Part shown: piece by piece, positions 1 through 5,743 of the stretch
Layout of the letters: each line of letters begins with the position of its first letter
Numbering within the stretch: position 1 is the stretch's first letter
NCBI GenBank assembly: GCA_016202915.1
Contig: JACQNT010000234.1
Location: 1-5,809 of the forward strand
Reading direction: 5' to 3'
Source: Acidobacteriota bacterium
GTDB lineage: Bacteria > Acidobacteriota > Polarisedimenticolia > Gp22-AA2
Length of the DNA: 5,809 nucleotides
The notes under the pieces: generated by a model
What the model saw: the letters and a program-made list of their open reading frames with translations, nothing else
Databases searched by the model: none
What the model was told of the DNA's origin: nothing
Position numbers and translations under genes: made by a program

Positions 1-9
1 CGGCGCCTG

Positions 10-315
10 ATGGGCCGGGCGCTTGCGAGACTCGGGGGCCTGCTCGTCGCCGCGGCGTTCGTCTACCTCGCGGTCTGGGAGACCTGGCGCGGCGGGGCCG
101 AAGCCGGCCTGTTCCGGCTCCTCCTGCTGGTCGGCGGGATCAGCCTCGGCGCGGGCGCCGTCCTCGGGATCCTCGGCCGCGGCGCGGCCGGGATCGCCGG
201 GCGATCCTGCCCGCGCTGCGGGCGCCGGGTGGCCCGCGGGCGGCTCTACTGCGAGGCGCACCTCCAGGAGGCGATCAACGAGTACCGTGACCGGCAGCGG
301 GAGAGACAGGGATGA
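10..315 (+). CDS. Small two-span membrane protein with C-terminal zinc-ribbon-like motif
   Basis: The product has 101 residues and no function I can name. Two hydrophobic stretches (about residues 8-24 and 34-56) look like membrane helices. They are followed by a Cys-x2-Cys (C67, C70) and a Cys-x2-His (C81, H84) separated by ten residues, a plausible zinc knuckle, and then a charged helical tail rich in Arg and Glu. The ATG at 10-12 overlaps a TGA at 8-10 (TGATG), which suggests coupling to a gene mostly outside the window. Its own TGA at 313-315 lies inside the miaA start region. This is the real frame at 10-286 rather than the longer overlapping frame, because it alone shows membrane spans and paired cysteines. 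It is likely the first complete gene here of an operon with miaA and pgsA; a membrane or RNA-related role is only a guess. Confidence 0.75.
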   Translation: MGRALARLGGLLVAAAFVYLAVWETWRGGAEAGLFRLLLLVGGISLGAGAVLGILGRGAAGIAGRSCPRCGRRVARGRLYCEAHLQEAINEYRDRQRERQG

Positions 316-1285
316 CGATCGGGCGGAACGCCGGGACGCGGATGCGCCGCTTCTGGTCATCGTCGGGCCGACGGCCGTCGGCAAGAGCGACTGCGCCCTC
401 CAGGCCTGCGAGCGGTTCGGCGGCGAGATCCTCAGCGTTGACTCGATGCAGATTTACCGCGGGCTGGACCGCGGCACCAGCAAGCCGGGGCCGGAGGCCC
501 GGAGCCGGGTCCCGCACCACGGGATCGACCTGGCCGACCCGGGTCAGGACTTCTCCCTGGGAGATTTCGTGCGCGCTGCCGAGCGGGCCATCGAGGAGAT
601 CCGCGGCCGCGGCCGGCTGCCGGTCCTGGTAGGAGGGACCGGCCTCTACCTGCGAGGCCTCCTGAAGGGGATCGTCGAGGCGCCCCGGCGCGACGAGACG
701 ATGCGCGCCCGCCTGCTCTCGATCGCGGGGCGGGGCGGCGCAGGGCACCTGCACCGGCTGCTGGCGCGGGTCGATCCGTTCTCCGCCGCCAGGCTGCGGC
801 CGGCGGACCGGCAGAGGGTGGCGCGCGCGCTGGAGGTCTACTTCACGCGCAGGCGGCGCCTGTCCGATCTGATCCGCGAATCGCCCTTCGGCCCCGATCG
901 TTACCCGGCCGTCAAGGTCGGGCTGGGCATGCGGCGCGAGGATCTCTACCGCCGGATCGACGAGAGGGTGGGACGGATCTTCGAGGCCGGGCTGGTCGAG
1001 GAATTGCGCGGGCTCCTGGCGGCGGGTTGCCGGGAGTCCTCCAACGCCTTCAAGGCGCTCGGGTACCGCGAGACACTCCGGCACCTGCGCGGGGAGATCG
1101 GCCTGGCCGAGGCGATTGAGCTGACCCGGCGCAACACCCGACGCTACGCCAGGCGGCAGTGGACCTGGTTCCGGAAGGAGGAGGGTGTGACCTGGTTCGT
1201 GATCAACCCCGATGGGGAGGACCGTTTCGTCGAACCGCTCGACCACGCCGCCCGGGGGCTCGTGCGCGTGAGCACCGCATGCTGA
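287..1285 (+). CDS. miaA: tRNA dimethylallyltransferase MiaA
   Basis: MiaA transfers a dimethylallyl group from DMAPP to N6 of adenosine 37 in tRNAs that read codons starting with U, in the cytoplasm. With the GTG start the protein has 332 residues, slightly longer than the usual 300-320. Visible family marks are the P-loop GPTAVGKS (27-34), the catalytic and substrate-recognition DSMQIY (52-57), GGTGLYLR (from 116), ALGYRE (257-262) and the C-terminal RRYARRQWTWFR (285-296), which match the MiaA core end to end. The start is uncertain. GTG 287 is the only in-frame start near the conserved N-terminus; it has an AGGAGG 15 bases upstream (266-271, rather far) and overlaps the preceding gene by 29 bases. 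A better site, GGGAG at 299-303 before ATG 312, is out of frame. The family assignment is secure; the N-terminus is not. Confidence 0.93.
   Translation: MTGSGRDRDDDRAERRDADAPLLVIVGPTAVGKSDCALQACERFGGEILSVDSMQIYRGLDRGTSKPGPEARSRVPHHGIDLADPGQDFSLGDFVRAAERAIEEIRGRGRLPVLVGGTGLYLRGLLKGIVEAPRRDETMRARLLSIAGRGGAGHLHRLLARVDPFSAARLRPADRQRVARALEVYFTRRRRLSDLIRESPFGPDRYPAVKVGLGMRREDLYRRIDERVGRIFEAGLVEELRGLLAAGCRESSNAFKALGYRETLRHLRGEIGLAEAIELTRRNTRRYARRQWTWFRKEEGVTWFVINPDGEDRFVEPLDHAARGLVRVSTAC
299..315 (+). promoter_or_regulatory. Out-of-frame Shine-Dalgarno plus ATGA overlap before miaA
   Basis: GGGAG at 299-303 stands eight bases before ATG 312, and that ATG forms a textbook ATGA overlap with the stop of the small membrane protein. 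These are the expected signals for a coupled miaA start. However, ATG 312 opens a frame with no MiaA similarity, while MiaA lies one frame away. If a single G were missing from the GGG at 333-335, initiation at 312 would run directly into the MiaA frame with a natural-looking short N-terminus (about 324 residues in total). Either the sequence has an indel here, or this site is a decoy and GTG 287 is used. Confidence 0.5.
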
Positions 1286-1884
1286 CCCTCGCCAACCAGC
1301 TGACCATCGGCCGGATGGTCCTGATCCCGCTCCTGATCACCCTTCTCCTGTCGAACCACCACGGCTGGGCGTTCGGCGTCTTCGTCCTCGCCGCCCTCAC
1401 CGACGCCCTGGACGGGCTCATCGCGCGCCGCTACCGGCAGAGCTCGAGCCTGGGCGCCTTCCTCGACCCGATGGCCGACAAACTCTTGATGACCGCCTGC
1501 TTCATCGTCCTGGCGCTTCCCGACCATCCCAAGTCGGTGCCCGAGTTCCAGATCTCGAACCACCTGCCGATCTACCTGACGGTTGTGACGATCAGCCGGG
1601 ACGTCTTCATCGTCATCGTCGCCCTCCTGGTCCACCTCACCTCGGGGCTGACGCGCTTCGCGCCCACGACGCTGGGGAAGATGACGACCGGCACGCAGCT
1701 GGTGACGATCGGCATCGTCCTCCTTCTCAACTGGCTGAGGGTTCAGGCGCCGCTCCTGATCGGGATTCTGGTCTGGCTGACCCTGGCCCTGACCCTGGCG
1801 TCGGGCCTGCACTACATCTATCACGCGGCGCGGATCGGCGACGCGGAGGAGGCGCCGCGGACGGGCGGGGAACGGCGCCCCTAG
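1279..1884 (+). CDS. pgsA: CDP-diacylglycerol--glycerol-3-phosphate 3-phosphatidyltransferase (PgsA-like)
   Basis: This is an integral membrane enzyme of the CDP-alcohol phosphatidyltransferase family. PgsA makes phosphatidylglycerophosphate from CDP-diacylglycerol and glycerol-3-phosphate, the committed step to phosphatidylglycerol and cardiolipin. The 201-residue protein carries the complete family signature D-x2-D-G-x2-A-R-x8-G-x3-D-x3-D (D42, D45, G46, A49, R50, G59, D63, D67), so all metal- and substrate-binding aspartates are present. The N-terminal LANQLTIGRMVLIP is typical of PgsA, and hydrophobic stretches spread over the whole length fit a multi-span enzyme. ATG 1279 is chosen because it gives this N-terminus; it overlaps the end of miaA by seven bases, so translation is probably coupled. 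No strong Shine-Dalgarno is seen, only GTGAG at 1268-1272. The family is certain. PgsA rather than another head-group transferase is inferred from the N-terminus and the length. Confidence 0.9.
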   Translation: MLTLANQLTIGRMVLIPLLITLLLSNHHGWAFGVFVLAALTDALDGLIARRYRQSSSLGAFLDPMADKLLMTACFIVLALPDHPKSVPEFQISNHLPIYLTVVTISRDVFIVIVALLVHLTSGLTRFAPTTLGKMTTGTQLVTIGIVLLLNWLRVQAPLLIGILVWLTLALTLASGLHYIYHAARIGDAEEAPRTGGERRP

Positions 1885-1891
1885 CGGGGCG
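1876..1891. terminator. GC hairpin spanning the shared stop codons of two convergent genes
   Basis: CGCCCC (1876-1881), loop TAGC and GGGGCG (1886-1891) form a perfect six-base stem with a tetraloop. The TAG of pgsA and the opposing TAG of the MetS-like gene both fall on this element, overlapping in CTAG at 1881-1884. Since no space separates the convergent genes, this is the only obvious candidate for a two-way terminator. No T-run follows on either strand, so intrinsic termination is unproven. Confidence 0.35.
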
Positions 1892-2021
1892 GCCGGCGTT
1901 CCTGGGTCTTGAAGAGCCTGTGGAAGCAGAATGCGGTCAGGCCGGCGATGCCGCCCCAGGCCAGGAGGACGAACGCCACCCCGCCCGCGGTCAATCCGGA
2001 GGCCGCCACCGGGGCGATCAC
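1881..2021 (-). CDS. MetS-like small subunit of NSS-family amino-acid transporter
   Basis: The product has 46 residues: a short N-terminus, one hydrophobic span (about residues 9-33) containing Trp-Gly-Gly (W22, G23, G24), and a basic cytoplasmic-type tail (HRLFKTQERR). Size, single span, the central WGG and position right after an NSS transporter match the MetS family, the small subunit of the methionine/alanine importer MetPS known from Corynebacterium glutamicum. The GTG start at 2021 overlaps the transporter TGA in a GTGA, with a strong Shine-Dalgarno five bases upstream, so it should be translationally coupled and made together with the transporter. Its stop overlaps that of convergent pgsA. 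The protein is too short for most gene callers. The gene is well supported by its start signals and context; the MetS assignment is by pattern and neighbourhood, not by a profile search. Confidence 0.78.
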   Translation of the reverse strand: MIAPVAASGLTAGGVAFVLLAWGGIAGLTAFCFHRLFKTQERRPPR

Positions 2022-3598
2022 GGCGCCCTCCCGGGGCGCTCCCGGCGGCGCCAGGCGAGCCCGATCAGGAGCAGCAGGCCCGCCATGATGACGACGAGCA
2101 TCAGGCGGGCGGCGATCACTTGAAGACGGGCGTCCGCGGAGACGCCATCCATCCTCAGTTTCGGGATCGCCTGCTGCACCGTCCAGAAACCGAGGATGAG
2201 GATCAGGTACAGCGGCGTCACGTAGCGGATGATGTAATAGAAGGCCCGGGGAACCCTGATGTCCGCCCCCCGGGTGATCTCCTCCCAGGCCCGGTCCATC
2301 CCGAACACCCAGGCGAACAGGATCACCTCGACCAGGGCGAAGACGGCCAGCGCGAACGTCCCGCCCCAGAAGTCCATCTCTCCCAGGAACTGCTGGTAGA
2401 GGACCACCGGCTGGATGAGCAGGAAAACCGCGACCGCGAGGATCATCGCCGCCTTCCGCCGCGTCAGGCCGAACTCCTCCTGGAGGAACGCCATGACCGG
2501 CTGCCCCATCGCCACGGAGGAAGTGATCCCCGCGAAAAAGAGAAGAGCGAACCACAGGGTGCCGAAGAAGTGGCCCAGGGGGATCTTCTGGAAGATGATC
2601 GGCATCGACATGAAACCGAGGTCGAATGAACCGGCGGTGGCGATGCTCTGGGTCTCCACGATGCCGAAGAACGCCACGGCCACCGGGATGGCGATGATGC
2701 CGCCCAGGATGACCTCGGCGAACTCGTTGGTGGCGGCCGTCGTGAGGCCGGTCAGCGCCAGATCGTCATTCCTCTTGAGATAACTGGCGTAGCAGTGGAT
2801 CGATCCCATGCCGAGGCTCAGGGTGAAGAAGATCTGCCCCGCCGCCGCGAGCCAGACGCCGCTGTCCGACAGGCGCGACGGGTCGGGGTTCCAGAGGTAT
2901 CCCAGGCCGCTGGCGACGCTCCAGTCGGGCCGGGCCGGGTCGGGAGTGCCGAGGGTCAGCACGCGGACCGCCAGGGCGATGGCGAACAGGAAGAGCAACG
3001 GCATGGCGATCTTCGCCAGGCGCTCGATCCCGCCGGAGATGCCGCGGTACAGGATCCAGACGTTGATCGCCAGGGTGAGGAGCATGAAGACGTAGGCGGT
3101 CTCGATTCCGCCGGGGAAATGGGGGCTCCGCGCGAAGCCCTGGAACGAGCTCAGAAAGTTCCCCATGTCCTGCCGCGTGGTGATGCCGAAGTACTTGCCT
3201 GTCGCGGAAAAGAAACTGTAGGCCATCGTCCAGGACTCGACGTAGGTGTAGTAGATCAGGACGACCATCGGGTTGAAGAGTCCGAGGACACCGAGGTACT
3301 TGACCCATCTCTTCCTGGCGAGGACCTGGAACATCCCCGGCGTGCTGCCATGGCCGTGGTGGCTGCCGCCGTACCGTCCGATCGCCCATTCCATCCACAT
3401 CAAGGGGATCCCGAGGAGCAGGAGGGCGACGAAATAGGGGATCATGAAGGCGCCGCCACCGTTGCGGGCCGCCTGGGTGGGGAAGCGCAGGAAGTTTCCG
3501 AGACCGATGGCGTTCCCGGCCATGGCCAGGATCAGACCGAGGCGCGAGGCCCAGGCCTCGCGCGGCAGCCCGAGCGGATCCGATTGGGCCTTGCTCAT
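2018..3598 (-). CDS. LeuT-like neurotransmitter:sodium symporter (SNF family) amino-acid transporter
   Basis: This is a sodium-driven inner-membrane amino-acid importer of 526 residues, close to the 519 of Aquifex LeuT, with about 12 hydrophobic spans. Similarity to LeuT as I remember it runs along the whole length. Sodium-site residues are kept: G28, A30, N35, T259, N291, A356, T359 and S360. The gate pair R38/D409 and pocket residues V113, Y117, F258 and S261 are kept. E295 matches LeuT Glu290, which in LeuT stands in for chloride, so chloride independence is expected. LeuT Phe259 and Ile359 are both methionine here (M264, M364), so the substrate may differ from leucine. ATG 3598 follows GAGGGAG by five bases and places the N-terminus just ahead of helix 1. 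A 46-residue MetS-like subunit gene overlaps the 3' end. Likely substrates are neutral amino acids, perhaps methionine or alanine; this is inference. Confidence 0.93.
   Translation of the reverse strand: MSKAQSDPLGLPREAWASRLGLILAMAGNAIGLGNFLRFPTQAARNGGGAFMIPYFVALLLLGIPLMWMEWAIGRYGGSHHGHGSTPGMFQVLARKRWVKYLGVLGLFNPMVVLIYYTYVESWTMAYSFFSATGKYFGITTRQDMGNFLSSFQGFARSPHFPGGIETAYVFMLLTLAINVWILYRGISGGIERLAKIAMPLLFLFAIALAVRVLTLGTPDPARPDWSVASGLGYLWNPDPSRLSDSGVWLAAAGQIFFTLSLGMGSIHCYASYLKRNDDLALTGLTTAATNEFAEVILGGIIAIPVAVAFFGIVETQSIATAGSFDLGFMSMPIIFQKIPLGHFFGTLWFALLFFAGITSSVAMGQPVMAFLQEEFGLTRRKAAMILAVAVFLLIQPVVLYQQFLGEMDFWGGTFALAVFALVEVILFAWVFGMDRAWEEITRGADIRVPRAFYYIIRYVTPLYLILILGFWTVQQAIPKLRMDGVSADARLQVIAARLMLVVIMAGLLLLIGLAWRRRERPGRAP
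2027..2031 (-). promoter_or_regulatory. Ribosome-binding site of the MetS-like gene
   Basis: On the minus strand GGAGG, within GGGAGGG (2032-2026), lies five bases before GTG 2021, inside the last codons of the transporter gene. It fixes the GTG as the start and supports this tiny ORF as a real coupled gene. Confidence 0.7.
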
Positions 3599-3675
3599 GC
3601 GGGCTCCCTCGATTCGTTCTCTGGGTGAAGCAGTGCGTGGCGCGGCAGCGGTCCGGCCGATGCCGAACGGGCGGG

Positions 3676-3704
3676 ATTATGGGCATGCCGCACGGGTCTG
3701 TCAA
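3676..3704 (-). promoter_or_regulatory. Sigma70-type promoter of the transporter operon
   Basis: On the minus strand TTGACA (3704-3699) and CATAAT (3681-3676) are separated by exactly 17 bases, differing from consensus at one position. This is striking in DNA this rich in GC. Transcription should begin near 3669, leaving a leader of about 71 bases before ATG 3598. The spacer contains the eight-base palindrome GGCATGCC (3682-3689), which could be part of an operator. Confidence 0.75.
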
Positions 3705-3767
3705 GCGCGCGGGGCCGACATATCCCCGGTCTGAGGCGCCGACCCTGCGCCGGCCGGACACGGGTCC

Positions 3768-3784
3768 GGGTCGCTGCGCGACCC
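3768..3784. repeat. Seven-base hairpin upstream of the transporter promoter
   Basis: GGGTCGC (3768-3774) and GCGACCC (3778-3784) form a perfect inverted repeat with a TGC loop, about 64 bases upstream of the transporter -35 box. No T-run follows on either strand. It may be an operator half-site pair, part of the palindrome-rich spacer, or chance in GC-rich DNA. Confidence 0.4.
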
Positions 3785-3887
3785 TCCCCTCGGTTCGCCT
3801 CGCGCCGCCCGCCGCGCTTGACCGCGCGCGTCGGGTCCCCGGCGCTCGGTCTCACACGGTCCGTCGAGCGCAGGGCACGGCGCCTCA

Positions 3888-4004
3888 CTCCGCGGCTCTC
3901 CAGCACGTTCAGGCCACACCAGCGTCGTGCGCTGGCCAAGCGATGAAGGAGAGGCCTGAGGGAGGCCCGGCTTGGAGCGGAGCCGAGCGGCGAGAGCCGC
4001 GGAG
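3888..4004. repeat. Nested inverted repeats; possible structured RNA or palindromic intergenic element
   Basis: Perfect 13-base arms, CTCCGCGGCTCTC (3888-3900) and its reverse complement (3992-4004), enclose a second pair TCAGGCC/GGCCTGA (3909-3915 and 3953-3959). That pair encloses a third, CCAGCG/CGCTGG (3919-3924 and 3930-3935, loop TCGTG). The three stems are nested and can form together as one 117-base fold. A run of three five-base units (GAGCG, GAGCC, GAGCG at 3975-3989) lies within it. The rest of 3705-4065 holds no credible gene; the frames crossing it are Arg/Ala/Gly-rich with no recognisable motif. The element lies 62 bases downstream of the kinase stop and 184 bases upstream of the transporter -35 box. 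It could be a kinase 3' UTR structure, a small RNA, or a copy of a dispersed repeat. Confidence 0.5.
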
Positions 4005-4022
4005 GCGTGCCTCGCGACGCGG

Positions 4023-4038
4023 CGGGGCCTGCGCCCCG
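4023..4038 (-). terminator. GC hairpin downstream of the kinase gene
   Basis: CGGGGC and GCCCCG form a perfect six-base stem with a four-base loop, beginning 27 bases after the kinase stop codon. Position and shape suit a terminator, but the sequence after it on the minus strand is GC-rich with no T-run, so Rho-independent activity is doubtful. Confidence 0.35.
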
Positions 4039-4065
4039 ATCTGGAAATGTCTCAGCGCCGCCCGC

Positions 4066-5589
4066 TCACTCCACCCAGACCAGCTCGGCCTTGATCGTCC
4101 CGACGGGGCCGGAGTAGTCGATCGGCAGGTCGAAGTCCGCCGAGGCGCCGGCGGGGATGGTGGCGGGTGTCAGCGGCGTCTCGCCTTGGGCGACGACGGC
4201 GCCGCTCTCCAGCAGGATCCGGATGCGGACCCGCGCCCGGCTCGCCGCCGTTCCTCCGGCGTTGGTGACCCGTCCGAACACCCTCAGGCGCCCGTCCGGG
4301 AGGATCTCATGGTCGTTGTCCACAAACAGGAGGTTGGCCCGGTTGCGCTTCTGGAAACGCTGGCGCAGCCGCTCCTCGAGGGAGAGGCCGCCACCCTCGT
4401 GCCCTCCGGGTGCTCCGGGTATCGGCCGGGTGCTGAAGCTTCCCTGTGCCTGGATCGGAGCGTCCGCCGCTCCCGCCGCCGGGCCGGATGTCGCCTGGGG
4501 GGCGGCCCGGGATGCCGCGTCGCCGCGCGAGCGGACCGCCGCGCGCCGCTGATGCACGATCCCGGCCGTGACCAGGATCCCCAGCGCCGCGGCGAGGAAC
4601 ATCGGGATCCAGGAAATGCCGCGGGCCCGTCCCTCCGGGGCGTCCGGCGCGGGCCGTCCCTGGGGGCCGCGCGGCCGCGCCGGGATCCCCGCCACCGGTC
4701 GCGCGCCGGCCGGACGCGCCAGGGCGGACGGCGGGCCGGAGACGGCCCGCTCCAGTTCGCGAACCAGGGCCTCGTAATCCTGGAAGCGTTCGCCGGGGCG
4801 CTTGGCCATCATTTTCTGGATGGCCGCGGCGATCGGGTAGGGGATCGCCGGGTTGATGGCGCGCGGCGATCGCAGCGGCTCGTTCATGTGCTTGATGATC
4901 ATCGCCACGGGGGTCGGCGCTTCGTAGGGCAACCTGCCGGTGACCAGGTAATAGAAGGTGGCGCCGAGTGAGTAGATGTCCGAGCGGGCGTCCAGCGGCG
5001 CCCCCTGCGCCTGTTCCGGAGAGATGTAGCCGGGCGAGCCGAGGACCTCGCCCGTGGCCGTGAGCTGCGTCTCGGATCGCGCCGCCTTGGCGAGGCCGAA
5101 ATCGGTGATCTTGACGACCCCGTCCTCCGTGAGCATCAGGTTGCTGGGCTTCACGTCCCGGTGGATCAGCTTCTTCTCCGCCGCGTGCCGCAATCCGCGG
5201 GCGGCCTGGCTGATGTAGCCCGCCGCCTCCAGCGGGTCGAGCGCGCCCCTGTCCTTGACGAGCCCTTCCAGGGAGCGGCCGCGGATCAGCTCCATCGCGA
5301 AGAACGGGATCATCCCCTCCTGGCCGATGGCGTAGATCTGCGTGATGTTCGGATGATTGAGCGCCGCCGCCGACTGGGCCTCGCGCTTGAAGCGCGCCAC
5401 GAACTCGGGATCAGCGGTCAGCGCGGGCAGGAGGGTCTTGAGCGCGACCTGGCGTTGCAGGGCCTCGTCGAGGGCCAGGTAGACGATCCCCATCCCCCCC
5501 GCGCCGATGAGCCCTTCGACACGGTAGGCGCCGAAACGCCGGGGGAGGCTCGCCGGGCCCCCTTCGCCGCGGTCGCGGGCGTCGCTCAT
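4066..5589 (-). CDS. Transmembrane Ser/Thr protein kinase (PknB type) with FxLYD-like C-terminal domain
   Basis: The 507-residue protein begins with a complete Hanks-type kinase domain (about 20-280). It shows the glycine loop GAGGMGIVY (29-37), ATP-site Lys51, helix-C Glu70, catalytic HRDVKPSN (143-150), DFG (163-165) and a Thr-rich activation segment ending in SPE (190-192), so it should be an active RD kinase. A Pro/Ala-rich juxtamembrane stretch (284-325), one membrane helix (about 326-345) and a low-complexity linker follow. The C-terminal 90 residues look like a beta-sandwich of the FxLYD type (GRVTNAGGTAASRARVRI, then a Gly turn and IPAG). The kinase should be cytoplasmic and the FxLYD part extracytoplasmic, a sensor-kinase layout; its signal and substrates are unknown. 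ATG 5589 sits 17 residues before the domain but has no clear Shine-Dalgarno. The gene has its own promoter and is probably transcribed separately from the transporter. Confidence 0.93.
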   Translation of the reverse strand: MSDARDRGEGGPASLPRRFGAYRVEGLIGAGGMGIVYLALDEALQRQVALKTLLPALTADPEFVARFKREAQSAAALNHPNITQIYAIGQEGMIPFFAMELIRGRSLEGLVKDRGALDPLEAAGYISQAARGLRHAAEKKLIHRDVKPSNLMLTEDGVVKITDFGLAKAARSETQLTATGEVLGSPGYISPEQAQGAPLDARSDIYSLGATFYYLVTGRLPYEAPTPVAMIIKHMNEPLRSPRAINPAIPYPIAAAIQKMMAKRPGERFQDYEALVRELERAVSGPPSALARPAGARPVAGIPARPRGPQGRPAPDAPEGRARGISWIPMFLAAALGILVTAGIVHQRRAAVRSRGDAASRAAPQATSGPAAGAADAPIQAQGSFSTRPIPGAPGGHEGGGLSLEERLRQRFQKRNRANLLFVDNDHEILPDGRLRVFGRVTNAGGTAASRARVRIRILLESGAVVAQGETPLTPATIPAGASADFDLPIDYSGPVGTIKAELVWVE

Positions 5590-5600
5590 CGCAGTCGCGG

Positions 5601-5619
5601 GGCGGCCGTGACGGCCGCC
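5601..5619. promoter_or_regulatory. 19-base perfect palindrome in the kinase leader
   Basis: GGCGGCCGT and ACGGCCGCC are perfect nine-base arms around a single base, ending 11 bases before the kinase ATG. In RNA this gives an eight-base GC stem with a three-base loop beside the start codon, in a leader with no Shine-Dalgarno. It could be a DNA operator dyad or a translation-controlling hairpin. Confidence 0.5.
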
Positions 5620-5667
5620 GGCGATCCAGATAACAGAAGTGTCATGCGGCGCATCTCCCCGCGTGCA

Positions 5668-5695
5668 AATCTAAGGATGCCGCGCCTGAAGTCAA
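5668..5695 (-). promoter_or_regulatory. Probable sigma70-type promoter of the kinase gene
   Basis: On the minus strand TTGACT (5695-5690) is followed after 16 bases by TAGATT (5673-5668). Transcription would start near 5661, giving a leader of about 72 bases that includes the 19-base palindrome. The match is good for the local GC content, and the element is the best candidate between the upstream gene end and the kinase ATG. Confidence 0.55.
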
Positions 5696-5708
5696 CGCGG
5701 CCGTGGCG

Positions 5709-5733
5709 GATCCCGGCCCGGAGCCGGGGGATC
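5709..5733 (-). terminator. Stem-loop after the right-edge gene
   Basis: GATCCC (5709-5714) pairs with GGGATC (5728-5733). Pairing continues through GGC/GCC with a two-base bulge, around a CCGGA loop. It begins 10 bases after the TAA of the partial gene and ends just before the kinase -35 box, where a terminator would be expected. There is no T-run on the minus strand, so the call is weak. Confidence 0.35.
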
Positions 5734-5743
5734 GCGGGGCGTC

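Noticed and set aside
23..286. Long in-frame upstream extension of MiaA from ATG 23
   Set aside because: It would add about 88 Arg/Ser/Ala-rich residues not seen in MiaA, and it is the shifted frame of the small membrane protein, which has real spans and paired cysteines.
275..1246. 323-residue minus-strand open frame over miaA
   Set aside because: Low-complexity Pro/Arg/Gln-rich shadow of miaA with no recognisable motif; GC-rich coding DNA commonly gives such frames.
2022..2555. Upstream part of the 224-residue minus-strand frame that ends with the MetS-like protein
   Set aside because: Gly/Arg/Pro-rich shadow of the transporter; only the last 46 codons, after GTG 2021 and its ribosome site, look like a protein.
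1931..2629. Plus-strand open frames opposite the transporter (also 2795-3628)
   Set aside because: They translate to Arg/Glu/Asp/Gln-rich sequence without domains and lie opposite a clear LeuT-like gene.
3599..3669. Riboswitch in the transporter leader (for example a SAM type)
   Set aside because: The inferred leader is only about 71 bases and shows no recognisable riboswitch core or expression-platform terminator.
3595..3939. 114-residue minus-strand open frame in the intergenic region
   Set aside because: It is Arg/Ala-rich, lacks domains, runs through the strong promoter and past the transporter start, and has no convincing ribosome site; it is more likely non-coding.
3888..4004. tRNA gene in the nested stems
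   Set aside because: No T-loop GTTCRAN, no D-arm and no acceptor/CCA pattern fits; stem sizes and loops are wrong for a tRNA.
3625..4971. 448-residue plus-strand open frame
   Set aside because: Arg/Gly/Ala-rich shadow of the kinase gene extended through the palindrome-rich spacer, with no motif.
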